Notes under the pieces: generated by a model
Told to the model about the DNA's origin: nothing
The model's database searches: none
The model's input: only the letters and a program-made list of their open reading frames with translations
Made by a program: the position numbers and the translations under genes
Shown: in pieces, positions 14,085 through 22,591 of the stretch
Layout of the letters: every line of letters starts with the position of its first letter
Position numbering within the stretch: the first letter of the stretch is position 1
Assembly (NCBI GenBank): GCA_900299195.1
Contig: OMIX01000112.1
Span: 1 to 34,835 of the forward strand
DNA from: Deltaproteobacteria bacterium
GTDB lineage: Bacteria; Bdellovibrionota; FAC87; UBA2466
Direction: 5' to 3'
DNA length: 34,835 nt

Positions 14085-15014
14085 ATGGCAATCAAATTGG
14101 TAGAGGGTTTTTCTAAATCGATTTTCATTTGTTGGGGATTAGCTTCTTTTTTTGTCCTGTCTTGTAGCCACTTGGATAAGAAGGGTTCTCAAACCTTAAC
14201 GACAGAACCCACGAAGTTTGAACAAGCCTATCCCAATCGAATCATTGATGCTCACAGCCATTTTTCGTTAGACTCCAGCACGGAGCTCTCTCAACCCACT
14301 TTAGAAATGCAGACCATGTATCGTGAAAGTAACGTTCAGGCTGCTGTGGTTCATCTTCCCAAAGATAAGCACAAACGCAAATCCTTAAAAGTAGAACGAG
14401 CCAAGTCTCAGCTTAAGTTGGCAGTGTGTGCTGCAGTTGTTCCCGGAGAAAGTTCTTCGGCAGTAGAGCAGGGGATCCAACGGGGAGATTATCAGTGCAT
14501 GAAAGTCTATTTGGGATACATTCCCAAGTATGCTTCCGATCCCTTTTATCACGATTTTTATCGCTTAGCTGAGAAGTATCAACTCCCTGTAGTTTTTCAC
14601 ACCGGGGATACTTACGACAAAAAAGCCAAAGTGAAATTTGCAGAGCCTTTACAAATTGATGAAATAGCTCTGCAGTATCCTAAAGTAAACTTTGTGTTGG
14701 CCCACATGGGAAATCCTTGGATTCAATCCGCCGCCGAGGTCGTGTACAAAAATGACAACGTTTTTGTGGATGTTTCAGCTTTGATGTTGGGTGATGTTTC
14801 GAAAGCCAATCCTGAAGCCTTGGAAGAGCTGGCTATCAAACCGATTCGCTGGTTTTGGCTCTATGTTGAAAACCCTAAAAAGATGATGTTTGGTTCTGAT
14901 TGGCCCTTAATGGAAGTAAAACCTTATGTACAGGCCGTGATGAAAGCTATTCCAAAAGAGCACTGGGATGATGTTTTTTTTAAGAATGCAGCCGAGGTTT
15001 TTAAGTTGAACTAG
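14085..15014 (+). CDS. Amidohydrolase-family lipoprotein (COG2159-like)
   Basis: The 309-residue protein has a metal-dependent TIM-barrel hydrolase pattern: IIDAHSHFS (HxH) near the start, MKVYLGY, VVFHTGDT (third His), VLAHMGNPW (fourth His) and MFGSDWPL (metal-binding Asp). This is the amidohydrolase-2 arrangement seen in decarboxylases and lactonases; the substrate cannot be read. The N-terminus is a lipoprotein signal with hydrophobic IFICWGLASFF and lipobox VLSC (Cys27), so it should be membrane-anchored in the envelope, which is unusual for this superfamily. I chose ATG 14085, preceded by AGGGGGAAGAA; a TTG at 14058 adds nine residues without a good site. It converges on sppA with stops 4 bp apart. 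Confidence 0.85.
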   Translation: MAIKLVEGFSKSIFICWGLASFFVLSCSHLDKKGSQTLTTEPTKFEQAYPNRIIDAHSHFSLDSSTELSQPTLEMQTMYRESNVQAAVVHLPKDKHKRKSLKVERAKSQLKLAVCAAVVPGESSSAVEQGIQRGDYQCMKVYLGYIPKYASDPFYHDFYRLAEKYQLPVVFHTGDTYDKKAKVKFAEPLQIDEIALQYPKVNFVLAHMGNPWIQSAAEVVYKNDNVFVDVSALMLGDVSKANPEALEELAIKPIRWFWLYVENPKKMMFGSDWPLMEVKPYVQAVMKAIPKEHWDDVFFKNAAEVFKLN

Positions 15015-15017
15015 AGT

Positions 15018-15947
15018 TTAGAACCCAGAGGTTAGGTATAAAATTTTAGTTCTTGTGTTTTGAGTCAAAAACGCAGTGAGATCCACCAAGGAGTTTACCA
15101 ATCTGTCCCAATGGCTGTTTTCCTCCTCAGCCTGTCCCAACAGAAGCTCTCTCAGGAGCCCTTTGGTAGGTTCCTTGATGACCACTGAAGCTTTATCAGG
15201 CAATCCTGCCAATTTTTTAGCCTCTTTAACGGCATCTTGATAACCGCCCAAAGCGTCGACTAGTTTCGCCTTGTGTGCTTGAGCCCCGGTCATTACTCGG
15301 CCATCAGCCACTTGATCAAGTTCAGAATCTGTCAGACTTCGTCTGGCTTTAACCTCTTGTCGAAATTGGACATGAACATCATTTAAGAGTTCTTGAAGAA
15401 AAGCTTTTTCTTCAGGAAGCATTTTACGAGTCGGAGAGCCGACATCTTTGAGTTTTCCGGCTTTAATAGAGAACCGCTCGAGCTTTGCCCAATCCATCAA
15501 CTTCTCAGTGTTCATAAACTCCATGATGACACCAATACTAGCTGTGAGAGTCCCGGGATTTGCAAAAATTTTTCTTCCACCCAAAGCAGCATAATACCCA
15601 CCGCTTGCAGCAAGGGATCCCATTGAAATCACCACGGGTATTTTTTGGTCTAAAGATTTGATCGATTGATAAATTTCCTGAGAGGGTCCGACTAAACCTC
15701 CTGGAGAGTTAATCCTAATAACGGCAGCTTTACATTCGGTGTTGTCCAGTAGGGACTCAACGTCTTTGATGAAAGACGAACTCGAATAGATCACACCATT
15801 GAGGTCAACCACAGCTACATGGGGGCTGTGGGGGCCCTGAGATGTGGATGAAAGCGAGTGTTTAAAGACGGTGAATGTGAGAGACACAATCATGGCGGTA
15901 AAGCATACCGCCATGATTGTTCCAAGAATTCGCATGAGCTTTTTCAT
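15018..15947 (-). CDS. sppA: Signal peptide peptidase SppA (short form)
   Basis: SppA is a membrane serine protease that degrades cleaved signal peptides. The 309-residue protein is the short, single-domain form. It has an N-terminal transmembrane helix (about 8-28), the domain opening VAVVDLNGVIYSS, the oxyanion segment RINSPGGLVGPS, the nucleophile serine in MGSLAASGGYYAAL and the catalytic lysine region IKAGKLKDVGSP with its Ser-Lys dyad. The C-terminal RVMTGAQAHKAKLVDALGG is also typical. It begins 2 nt after the rpsA stop, so the two are almost certainly co-transcribed, placing envelope clean-up under ribosomal-protein control. It ends against the convergent amidohydrolase gene, with no obvious terminator hairpin between them. 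Confidence 0.93.
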   Translation of the reverse strand: MKKLMRILGTIMAVCFTAMIVSLTFTVFKHSLSSTSQGPHSPHVAVVDLNGVIYSSSSFIKDVESLLDNTECKAAVIRINSPGGLVGPSQEIYQSIKSLDQKIPVVISMGSLAASGGYYAALGGRKIFANPGTLTASIGVIMEFMNTEKLMDWAKLERFSIKAGKLKDVGSPTRKMLPEEKAFLQELLNDVHVQFRQEVKARRSLTDSELDQVADGRVMTGAQAHKAKLVDALGGYQDAVKEAKKLAGLPDKASVVIKEPTKGLLRELLLGQAEEENSHWDRLVNSLVDLTAFLTQNTRTKILYLTSGF

Positions 15948-15949
15948 GC

Positions 15950-17869
15950 TTAGTTATTTTCTGAACCTTCTCCTGAAGAGTCAGTTTCTGGTTTTCCAGC
16001 TGCCCCTTTCAGTTTTGCGGCTAAAGATTCATTAAGAACATCTCCAAAGCTTGTGCGAGATGAAGAGGAGGTCTGTTTCGCGTAGTGGCGAATGTTCTCT
16101 CGCTCTTCAGCCTTGTGCATAGCTTTTACGGAGAGTGATAGCTTATGTTCTTTAAGATCTACAGCTGTCACCATGCACTCAATTTCAGTGCCTTCAGCAA
16201 TGGTTTTGAGTTGTTCTTTGGGTTTTCCACCTTCGCCATCTAATTCGGAAACATGGAGAAGCCCTTCAACTCCCTGCTCGACTTCTAAGAAAATACCGAA
16301 GTCAGCAACTTTGGTAACTTTTCCTTTAACTCGAGTTCCAGGAGCATATTTTTCAGCCACGGCTCTCCAAGGATCATCCGACAATTGTTTAATACCCAAG
16401 CTGAATTTCTCAGCCGATTTGTCGATCGAAAGAACCATGCACTCGACTTCTTCACCCTTTTTGAAGTGGGTGTTAGGATCGATAGCCTTGTTTTCCCAAG
16501 TGATGTCACTGACGTGAATCAACCCGTCGATACCTTCAGGGACTCCAACAAAGACCCCGAAATCGGTGGTGTTTTTCACGACACCTTTGATTTTGCTTCC
16601 CGCAGGGTATTTTTCAGCGATGATATCCCAAGGATTGGGCTCGATCTGTTTCATGCCTAGAGAAATACGTCGGTTACCAGTATCCACGTCGAGAACAATA
16701 GCTTCGACAACATCATTCTCATTAAGGATCTTGGAAGGATGTTTCACTCGCTGAGTCCAAGACATTTCAGAAACGTGAACTAGTCCTTCAACTCCGGGCT
16801 CGAGTTCAACGAAAGCACCGTAGTCAGTTAAGCTGACCACTTTACCTTTAACTCGCATTCCGATGTTGTATCTTTGCTCCACGGTATTCCACGGATCTGG
16901 CAACATCTGTTTGTAGCCCAAGCTAACTCTTTCTTTATCCTCGTCATATTTGAGAACTTTAACTTGGATTTTATCTCCAACCTTAAAGAGTTCGGAAGGA
17001 TGTTTAATTCTTCCCCATGACATATCGGTGATATGTAGGAGTCCGTCCAAGCCTCCCAAATCAATGAAGGCGCCATAATCAGTGAGGTTTTTGATAAGAC
17101 CTTCAGTGACCAATCCTTCTTCGATGTTAGAAAGAGTTTTCTCTTTCATGCGAGCTCTTTCTTCCATGAGCAGCATTCTTCTAGAGAGAACAATGTTTCC
17201 ACGTTTTTTATTGAACTTAATGATTTTGAATTTGTAGGTTTTGCCTAGATATTGATCCAAGTTCTTGGTTGGGCGAATATCAACTTGAGAACCGGGGAGG
17301 AATGCCTTAACCCCGATATCCACTGACAATCCACCTTTGACCTTGGCAACGACCGTTCCTTCTACCAATTCATCTTTTTCACAAGCTTCACTGATTTCAT
17401 CCCAAGCTCGTAAGACATCGGCTTTTTCTTTGGAAAGAATTAAGCGCCCTTCATCATCTTCCACTCTTTCGATATAAACAAGAATATGATCCCCAGCAGC
17501 GACTATAAGTTCGCCTTTGTTATCAGTGAATTCTTGCGAGCTGATTTGGCCTTCAGATTTGTAGCCAATATCAATGGTGACAAAATCTCGATTAGTTGTA
17601 ACCACTAGACCTTCAACGACTTCTCCCTCTTGGAATTTAGCCCCTTTTTGGCTTTCTTCTAAGAGTTGGGAAAAGGTTTTTCCATTCTCTTGTAGTTTTT
17701 CTCCAAGATCCTCTAAAAAACGATCTTCGGAGGGAAGTTCAGGTAACTCAGTTACTGACAGTTTTTTTAATGTGGATAATAAGCCTTTGCTTTTTGTTTC
17801 TTGACTCAAGCTCATCCTCTTTTGGTTTCTTACGGTTTGTTCTCCCAAACCAGGGTTATCTAATGACAT
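15950..17869 (-). CDS. rpsA: 30S ribosomal protein S1
   Basis: S1 binds mRNA on the small subunit and aids initiation. The 639-residue protein has a 70-residue N-terminal extension and six S1/OB repeats. Each carries the characteristic pattern, for example VEGLVVTTNRDFVTIDIG (1), VDIGVKAFLPGSQVD (2), DYGAFIDLGGLDGLLHITD (3), DYGAFVELEPGVEGLVHVSE (4), DFGVFVGVPEGIDGLIHVSD (5) and DFGIFLEVEQGVEGLLHVSE (6). Repeats 1-2 are the more divergent ribosome-binding ones. I chose ATG 17869 with GGAG 9 nt upstream; a TTG at 17884 overlaps that ribosome site. sppA follows 2 nt after its stop. The leader is long (up to about 250 nt), as is common for autoregulated S1 genes. Confidence 0.96.
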   Translation of the reverse strand: MSLDNPGLGEQTVRNQKRMSLSQETKSKGLLSTLKKLSVTELPELPSEDRFLEDLGEKLQENGKTFSQLLEESQKGAKFQEGEVVEGLVVTTNRDFVTIDIGYKSEGQISSQEFTDNKGELIVAAGDHILVYIERVEDDEGRLILSKEKADVLRAWDEISEACEKDELVEGTVVAKVKGGLSVDIGVKAFLPGSQVDIRPTKNLDQYLGKTYKFKIIKFNKKRGNIVLSRRMLLMEERARMKEKTLSNIEEGLVTEGLIKNLTDYGAFIDLGGLDGLLHITDMSWGRIKHPSELFKVGDKIQVKVLKYDEDKERVSLGYKQMLPDPWNTVEQRYNIGMRVKGKVVSLTDYGAFVELEPGVEGLVHVSEMSWTQRVKHPSKILNENDVVEAIVLDVDTGNRRISLGMKQIEPNPWDIIAEKYPAGSKIKGVVKNTTDFGVFVGVPEGIDGLIHVSDITWENKAIDPNTHFKKGEEVECMVLSIDKSAEKFSLGIKQLSDDPWRAVAEKYAPGTRVKGKVTKVADFGIFLEVEQGVEGLLHVSELDGEGGKPKEQLKTIAEGTEIECMVTAVDLKEHKLSLSVKAMHKAEERENIRHYAKQTSSSSRTSFGDVLNESLAAKLKGAAGKPETDSSGEGSENN

Positions 17870-18123
17870 GATGATTAACTCCAAAACTTCTAACGAGAAC
17901 TATCGTTGGAAGCCACCTGTGAAATCTTCAATCAGGATTTTTCAATGGGTTCTACCCGTTAACTTAGTCAAAACGTTTCTGGTTTTGCTTCCGAGAATCG
18001 CGATTAAAGCCCCGCTTCAACCGTAGGGAATTAGAAAGATAGGAATAAACCCCCTACTTTGAGTGGCCAAGTTTTCCTATTTTTATGCTCTAGTGTCAAT
18101 AAAATTAACGATTTATCGAAGAT
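17870..18123 (-). promoter_or_regulatory. Leader/promoter region of rpsA
   Basis: This non-coding stretch upstream of rpsA holds a TTGACA on the minus strand at about 18093-18098, but no strong -10 box at the right distance. An inverted repeat GTAGGG/CCCTAC (18023-18028 and 18052-18057) could form a leader hairpin with a 23-nt loop. I see no tRNA or small gene. Confidence 0.35.
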
Positions 18124-19188
18124 CTAAGGCTTTAAAACCCCGCGAGCGATTTGATCTCTTTCAATCGCTTCAAATAAAGCAGTGAAGTTTCCTTCGCCAA
18201 AGCCGTTATCTCCGCGTCTTTGAATCACTTCATAAAAGAAAGGGCCTACCACGTTTTTAGTAAATATTTGAAGCAAATAGCCTTTTTCGCTTCCGTCGAC
18301 CAAAATATCCAGGTCCGCTAACTCATTTAGGTTTTCTTTAATGTTCGGAACACGCTTGGGGACGGCATCATAGTAGGTTCTGGGAACACTTAAAAAATCT
18401 AAACCTTCTCTTTTGAGTTTGACCAGGGTTTCCACAATATTGTTTGTGGTCAAGGCTAAGTGTTGAACCCCAGCCCCATGATTCATATCGAGAAACTCTT
18501 GAATTTGAGAAGCCTCCTCGGTGGGCTCATTAACGGGCATTTTAATGACTCCATTAGGGCTCTCCATCACTTTAGAATAGAGGCCTGTTCTTTGGGTGTG
18601 GATATCGAAAAAGCGAGTGTTCCGTAGCCCGAAAATTTGTTCGTAGTACTTAGCCCAATTTTCCATCTCTCCCTTTGCCACGTTATTAGTCACATGATCG
18701 ATTCCCATGAGACCAAATCCACGGCTAGTGACTTTATGAGGGACGTCAAATCCTTCCGCAAAAAGGTTTCCCCTTCTAGAGATAAAGGTGTGTCTGACAT
18801 CTCCAAAAGCTTTAATGGAAGCTTGGGTAACCGAACCAAAATCTTTTTGGTAGGAGCGCGGACTTTCTACCACTTCAGCACCTCGAGAAACCGCAATTTC
18901 CAGTGCAGAAACAGCATCTTCACACAAAAAAGCTACAGACATGATTCCATCCCCGTGACTGTGGTGGAATCTGGCAACCGGGTCCTTAGGATCTGTGCTG
19001 TGACTTAAAATGATGTTGATATCATTTTGAACGACTCGATAGGATCTTAATTTTCGCTCGTGAATCTCTCGAATGCCGGCCTTTTCAAAACCCATGTGCA
19101 AGTAAAGCGAAAGAGCTTTATCTAAATCGCCCACTGCAAACTCTACATAATCAAACCCAATAATTTTTAAAGCATCAAAGTCAGTCAT
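18124..19188 (-). CDS. hpd: 4-hydroxyphenylpyruvate dioxygenase
   Basis: HPPD converts 4-hydroxyphenylpyruvate to homogentisate in tyrosine catabolism, using Fe(II) and O2. The 354-residue length is typical. Two VOC-fold halves are visible: the structural N-terminal half (YVEFAVGDLDKA, MGFEKAG) and the catalytic C-terminal half with iron ligands His165 (GIDHVTNNV), His243 (GVQHLALTT) and Glu320 (FYEVIQRRG). The C-terminal GDNGFGEGNFTALFEAIERDQ gate segment is intact. It follows trmD by 34 bp but seems to have its own promoter overlapping the trmD stop. There is no good ribosome site before the ATG, so a near-leaderless transcript is possible. No homogentisate dioxygenase or maleylacetoacetate isomerase is in the window. 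Confidence 0.96.
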   Translation of the reverse strand: MTDFDALKIIGFDYVEFAVGDLDKALSLYLHMGFEKAGIREIHERKLRSYRVVQNDINIILSHSTDPKDPVARFHHSHGDGIMSVAFLCEDAVSALEIAVSRGAEVVESPRSYQKDFGSVTQASIKAFGDVRHTFISRRGNLFAEGFDVPHKVTSRGFGLMGIDHVTNNVAKGEMENWAKYYEQIFGLRNTRFFDIHTQRTGLYSKVMESPNGVIKMPVNEPTEEASQIQEFLDMNHGAGVQHLALTTNNIVETLVKLKREGLDFLSVPRTYYDAVPKRVPNIKENLNELADLDILVDGSEKGYLLQIFTKNVVGPFFYEVIQRRGDNGFGEGNFTALFEAIERDQIARGVLKP

Positions 19189-19196
19189 AGAGGCCT

Positions 19197-19226
19197 AGAC
19201 TAATGATTGGGGACTCAAATTGTCAA
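19197..19226 (-). promoter_or_regulatory. Possible hpd promoter overlapping the end of trmD
   Basis: A perfect TTGACA (19226-19221) sits at the trmD stop codon, with TAGTCT (19202-19197) 18 bp further on. The weak -10 ends 8 nt from the hpd ATG, predicting a leader of only a few bases. Confidence 0.4.
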
Positions 19227-19942
19227 ATGGACTCAAGTAGATCGGGCCGATTTTTTAGGGTTTTAAGTTTTGCCTGCTCGGTTCGCCAAAGTTCGATTTT
19301 GGGATGATTGCCGCTAAGTAAAACTTCAGGAACTTTTAAACCAAGAAATTCACTAGGGCGAGTGTAGTGCGGATACTCTAAGATGGGCTTGTTATCTAAA
19401 CTCAAAGAAAAAGATTCTGATTTGGCCCCATCCACGGCACCCAAAACACCCTCTAATTGCCTGATCATTGAATCAGCCATAGCCACAGCCGGCAATTCGC
19501 CTCCCGTGAGCACGAAGTCTCCGAGAGAGATTTCATCATCTACCCAATGATCAACAAATCTCTGGTCCACACCTTCATAATGACCGCACACAAAAATAAG
19601 TTCCTTTGCGATTAAACCCTCGGCATAGTTCTTGATTATCGAGTGGGTCAAAGGAGTTCCCGCTGGAGTAAAATAAATCACTCGGGTGTTTTGTTTGCCG
19701 ACGACATTTTGAATGGACTCTACAGCTTTCACTAAAGGTTCGATCTTGAGGACCATTCCACCACCGCCACCATAGGCCACATCATTAACGTTCAGGTGTT
19801 TGTCTGTTGAAAAGTTTCTTAGTTGATAAGTTTTAAAATCGAATAGCCCTGCTTTAAAAGCCCGTCCTAAAATACTGGTAGTCATCCAGATTTCGATAGT
19901 CTCCGGGAATAGAGTAATAAAATGAAAAAAAGGCTTTTTCAT
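19223..19942 (-). CDS. trmD: tRNA (guanine37-N1)-methyltransferase TrmD
   Basis: TrmD methylates G37 next to the anticodon with SAM, preventing +1 frameshifts. The 239-residue protein shows the trefoil-knot SPOUT signature: VAYGGGGGMVLK, VIYFTPAGTPL, FVCGHYEGVDQRFVDHWVDD, ISLGDFVLTGGELPA and the catalytic Asp region. The tail EYPHYTRPSEFLGLKVPEVL is also standard. Its ATG overlaps the rimM stop by 4 nt (ATGA), indicating translational coupling. In most bacteria rplS (L19) follows trmD; here it is absent and hpd follows instead, so this lineage has broken or moved that part of the operon. Confidence 0.97.
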   Translation of the reverse strand: MKKPFFHFITLFPETIEIWMTTSILGRAFKAGLFDFKTYQLRNFSTDKHLNVNDVAYGGGGGMVLKIEPLVKAVESIQNVVGKQNTRVIYFTPAGTPLTHSIIKNYAEGLIAKELIFVCGHYEGVDQRFVDHWVDDEISLGDFVLTGGELPAVAMADSMIRQLEGVLGAVDGAKSESFSLSLDNKPILEYPHYTRPSEFLGLKVPEVLLSGNHPKIELWRTEQAKLKTLKNRPDLLESI

Positions 19943-20475
19943 TCTACAGTTAAAATGTCTGAGAGGTTTTTTAACCAGATCGTCTTTTGGGAAACATCTA
20001 TTTTCTGAATGTACTGTGAAGTGGCGGGTATGGAAAAAATATTTCCCTGAGATTCAATCCACCACCGGTCCTGTTGAATGTCATTCGATTGGGTAGAAAC
20101 TGGTTCTACCGAAGCCAAAGTTCCACAAATTTTTTGAGAGTAACTATCCACTACCGAAGAACCTAAAAGGTCGTGAATATAAAATTCGTTTTCAGCCACA
20201 GGAGCTAAATCTTTTCTCAGGGCGTAGATAGAGAAGGTTCTATAACTTTTTGCCATGGCATCGCTAGTGATGCCAGAGAGTTCTAACTTCCAGCCCTTGG
20301 GCATCCAAGCGCTTTCAAGAACCTGGTGCTCTGTGGTTAAATCGGGAGACTTTCCTAGGAACAAGGTCGTTAAATAAGAGAGTGCAGAATCGCGACCTGA
20401 ATCGGTTTTTGCAACTAAGGCCCCTTTGAATCCGTGGGGGCGACTGACTTTGGCAATTTCAACTAAATCCTTCAA
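19939..20475 (-). CDS. rimM: Ribosome maturation factor RimM
   Basis: RimM assists 30S head assembly near S19. The 178-residue protein has the N-terminal RimM domain (VEIAKVSRPHGFKGALVAK, residues 5-23) and a C-terminal PRC-barrel (EFYIHDLLGSSVVD, about 107-120). The glycines and GxLxV pattern are weaker than in E. coli RimM, but order and size fit. The start appears to be TTG at 20475, with TAAGG a few bases upstream; a better start was not seen. The stop overlaps trmD by 4 nt. It lies 20 bp after khpA in the ffh-rpsP-khpA-rimM-trmD cluster. Confidence 0.9.
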   Translation of the reverse strand: MKDLVEIAKVSRPHGFKGALVAKTDSGRDSALSYLTTLFLGKSPDLTTEHQVLESAWMPKGWKLELSGITSDAMAKSYRTFSIYALRKDLAPVAENEFYIHDLLGSSVVDSYSQKICGTLASVEPVSTQSNDIQQDRWWIESQGNIFSIPATSQYIQKIDVSQKTIWLKNLSDILTVE

Positions 20476-20495
20476 CAGCCTTACTCTACTTTGTT

Positions 20496-20735
20496 CTATT
20501 CTAGAATTTCTAGAACGGAACGCTTTCGAAGTTTAGTAGAAACGGCTGCTAAAATAGTTCTCAAAGAACGAGCTGTTCTGCCTTCTTTGCCAATGATTTT
20601 ACCGAGGTCCTCTTTGGCGACTTTTAATTCAATCACGGTAGTTTGTTCTCCTTCGACTTCCGCAACATTAACTTGTTCCGGGAAATCGACGAGAGCTTTT
20701 GCCATCACTTCAACTAAATTTCTTAACTCTTCCAC
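20496..20735 (-). CDS. khpA: KH-domain RNA-binding protein KhpA (YlqC)
   Basis: The small (79-residue) single type II KH protein is related to KhpA/YlqC, an RNA-binding partner of KhpB in Gram-positives. The KH core is clear: [19 protein letters not shown] (about residues 46-64) with the GxxG loop, preceded by [12 protein letters not shown]. It starts with GTG at 20735, with GGAGGACTCAA giving a strong ribosome site. It sits between rpsP and rimM, the usual position for this gene. Its target RNAs are not known from sequence. Confidence 0.93.
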   Translation of the reverse strand: MEELRNLVEVMAKALVDFPEQVNVAEVEGEQTTVIELKVAKEDLGKIIGKEGRTARSLRTILAAVSTKLRKRSVLEILE

Positions 20736-20778
20736 TTGAGTCCTCCGTTTTCAAGATAACCCAAAAGTAAAAAACTCA

Positions 20779-21120
20779 TTAAGCCTCTTTAGCTTGGGTT
20801 TTGGCTTTGGCAGTTTTTTTGGCTTTGGGTTCTTTTGCAGGTTTATCTTTAACCACAGGTTGAGGAGCTGCTGCTTGCAACTGCTTCATTACCGGTTTTA
20901 AACGAGTACGAACAGAGTCAGACAACTGAGCTCCAATGCTAAGCCAATATTCAAGACGGTCTCTTTTTACCGTCAGCGAGGCATCTCCCTTAATGGGATC
21001 GTAGGCCCCGATATGCTCAACGAAACGCCCGTCACGAGGAGAGCGTTGGTCTTGAACTACCATACGAAAATAGGGTTTTTTCTTTGTTCCGTGTCTTGCG
21101 AATCTAATAACTGTCGCCAT
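20779..21120 (-). CDS. rpsP: 30S ribosomal protein S16 with an extended tail
   Basis: S16 helps assemble the 30S body. The N-terminal 80 residues carry the family text: MATVIRFARHGTKKKPYFRMV, then DGRFVEHIGAYDP and a YWLSIGAQLSDSVRTRL block. After about residue 82 there is an extra 30-residue tail rich in Lys, Ala and Pro, making 113 residues instead of about 80-90. Such tails are disordered and occur in several lineages. TGGAGG lies upstream of the ATG at 21120. It follows ffh by 55 bp and precedes khpA by 43 bp. Confidence 0.95.
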   Translation of the reverse strand: MATVIRFARHGTKKKPYFRMVVQDQRSPRDGRFVEHIGAYDPIKGDASLTVKRDRLEYWLSIGAQLSDSVRTRLKPVMKQLQAAAPQPVVKDKPAKEPKAKKTAKAKTQAKEA

Positions 21121-21175
21121 TTATTTATAAGCCTCCACAATGCGCTTTTAGCGAATAATTCTACTGGTTACACTC

Positions 21176-22504
21176 CTACCACATCCTACCGCGTTTTCCC
21201 AAAGACATTTTTGTAAGTCGTGTCATCATCTTACGGGCTTCAAGAAACTGTTTGATGAGCTTATTAACATCCTCGACTTTCGTGCCTGAGCCCATCGCAA
21301 TTCGGCGTCTTCGGCTCCCATCTAATAAGTTGTGGTCGACCCTTTCCGTGGGGGTCATCGACTGAATGATAGCTTCAATTTTCTTGAGTTCAGTATCTGG
21401 GGGAGCCATGTTCTTGAATTGCTTAGTCATTTGGCCCATACCGGGTAAGAACTTCATTAGGTTTTCAAACGACCCCATCTTCTTGATTTGTTGAAGATGA
21501 GAGTAAAAATCGGCCAGGGTGAAGTCGTTTTTCTTGGCTTTTTTCGCCAATTTTAGAGTTTCTTCTGGGTCCAAGGTGGTAGAGGCTTTTTCGGCTAAAG
21601 ACAGCAAATCCCCCATGTCCAAGATTCTAGAGGCCAGCCGATCTGGGTGAAAAACTTCTAAATCAGCCGATTTTTCCCCAATTCCCACAAATTTAATCGG
21701 GACCCCAGTCACTGCTCTGACCGAGAGGGCAGCCCCCCCGCGAGCATCTCCATCCAATTTAGTGAGTATGACCCCGGTCAATGGGAGTCTATCGTTGAAA
21801 CTTGATGCAATTTTTACAGCATCTTGCCCGGTCATTCCGTCAACGACCAAAAGAATTTCAGCGGGTTCAAAGACTTGAGCCAGTTCTGAAACCTCGTCCA
21901 TCATCTCGTGGTCCACATGGAGTCTTCCAGCGGTGTCCACTAAGAGGACGTCCATATTTTTCCGGATAGCTTCTTCCTTGGCTAAAATAGCTCTTTCTCG
22001 AACCGATTTGGTTACGGAACTTTCAAAGTGTTCGATCCCTAGGGCTTCCATTTGGGTTGCCAATTGCTCAATAGCCGCAGGTCGGTAAACATCCATCGAG
22101 GCTGCAAAAATAGATTTTTTAAATTTCTCTGTGATGTGCTTGGCCAATTTGACCGTACTGGTTGTTTTTCCACTTCCTTGAAGTCCGACCACCATGATTA
22201 CAGCGGGAGGCCTCACTCTAAAATTAAGTTCAGTGGCTTTGCCTCCCATAATCTGCGTCAGCTCTTCATAAACGATTCGAATAAAATGCTGTTCCGGAGA
22301 GATGCTTTTTTGAACTTCTGATCCCAAAGCCTTTTGGCGAACGGATTCGATAAAGTCTTTCACAACTTTTACATTTACGTCCGCTTCAAGAAGATTCGTT
22401 CTAAGTTGACGGCAAACTTCATCGAGTGTTTCTTCCGACAAACGAGTTTTTCCGCTAAGAATTCTTAAAGTTCCAACCAATTTTTCTGTGAGTGAATCAA
22501 ACAT
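21176..22504 (-). CDS. ffh: Signal recognition particle protein Ffh (SRP54)
   Basis: Ffh binds signal sequences with SRP RNA and delivers ribosomes to FtsY. The 442-residue length is normal. The N domain (residues 1-85) is followed by the GTPase G domain: P-loop GLQGSGKTTS, G3 VDTAGRLHVD, G4 TKLDGDARGGAALS and closing FVGIGEK. The Met-rich M domain (about 300-430: MGSFENLMKFLPGMGQM, then GSGTKVEDVNKLIKQF) binds RNA and signal peptides. No Shine-Dalgarno precedes the ATG at 22504; a promoter-like pair ends 9 nt upstream, suggesting a nearly leaderless mRNA. It heads the ffh-rpsP-khpA-rimM-trmD cluster. The C-terminus LTKMSLGKRGRMW is short and basic. Confidence 0.97.
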   Translation of the reverse strand: MFDSLTEKLVGTLRILSGKTRLSEETLDEVCRQLRTNLLEADVNVKVVKDFIESVRQKALGSEVQKSISPEQHFIRIVYEELTQIMGGKATELNFRVRPPAVIMVVGLQGSGKTTSTVKLAKHITEKFKKSIFAASMDVYRPAAIEQLATQMEALGIEHFESSVTKSVRERAILAKEEAIRKNMDVLLVDTAGRLHVDHEMMDEVSELAQVFEPAEILLVVDGMTGQDAVKIASSFNDRLPLTGVILTKLDGDARGGAALSVRAVTGVPIKFVGIGEKSADLEVFHPDRLASRILDMGDLLSLAEKASTTLDPEETLKLAKKAKKNDFTLADFYSHLQQIKKMGSFENLMKFLPGMGQMTKQFKNMAPPDTELKKIEAIIQSMTPTERVDHNLLDGSRRRRIAMGSGTKVEDVNKLIKQFLEARKMMTRLTKMSLGKRGRMW

Positions 22505-22513
22505 AATGGCCGT

Positions 22514-22542
22514 AAAATAGGCGCAATCTAGACCGTTGTCGA
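22514..22542 (-). promoter_or_regulatory. Candidate ffh promoter
   Basis: TCGACA (22542-22537) and TATTTT (22519-22514) lie 17 bp apart on the minus strand. The -10 ends 9 nt from the ffh ATG, giving a predicted leader of about 2-4 nt, in keeping with the missing Shine-Dalgarno. Confidence 0.45.
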
Positions 22543-22591
22543 GAGGGGGATTTTAAATTGAGGAGTTCAGATTCGATGCGATGCAAAAACT

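Noticed and set aside
16092-16660. Plus-strand reading frames of 141 and 91 codons inside rpsA
   Set aside because: They lie antisense to the conserved S1 repeats, with no family features and no start signals.
17870-18123. A tRNA or small gene in the rpsA leader
   Set aside because: I find no cloverleaf and no start codon with a ribosome site and a sensible product.
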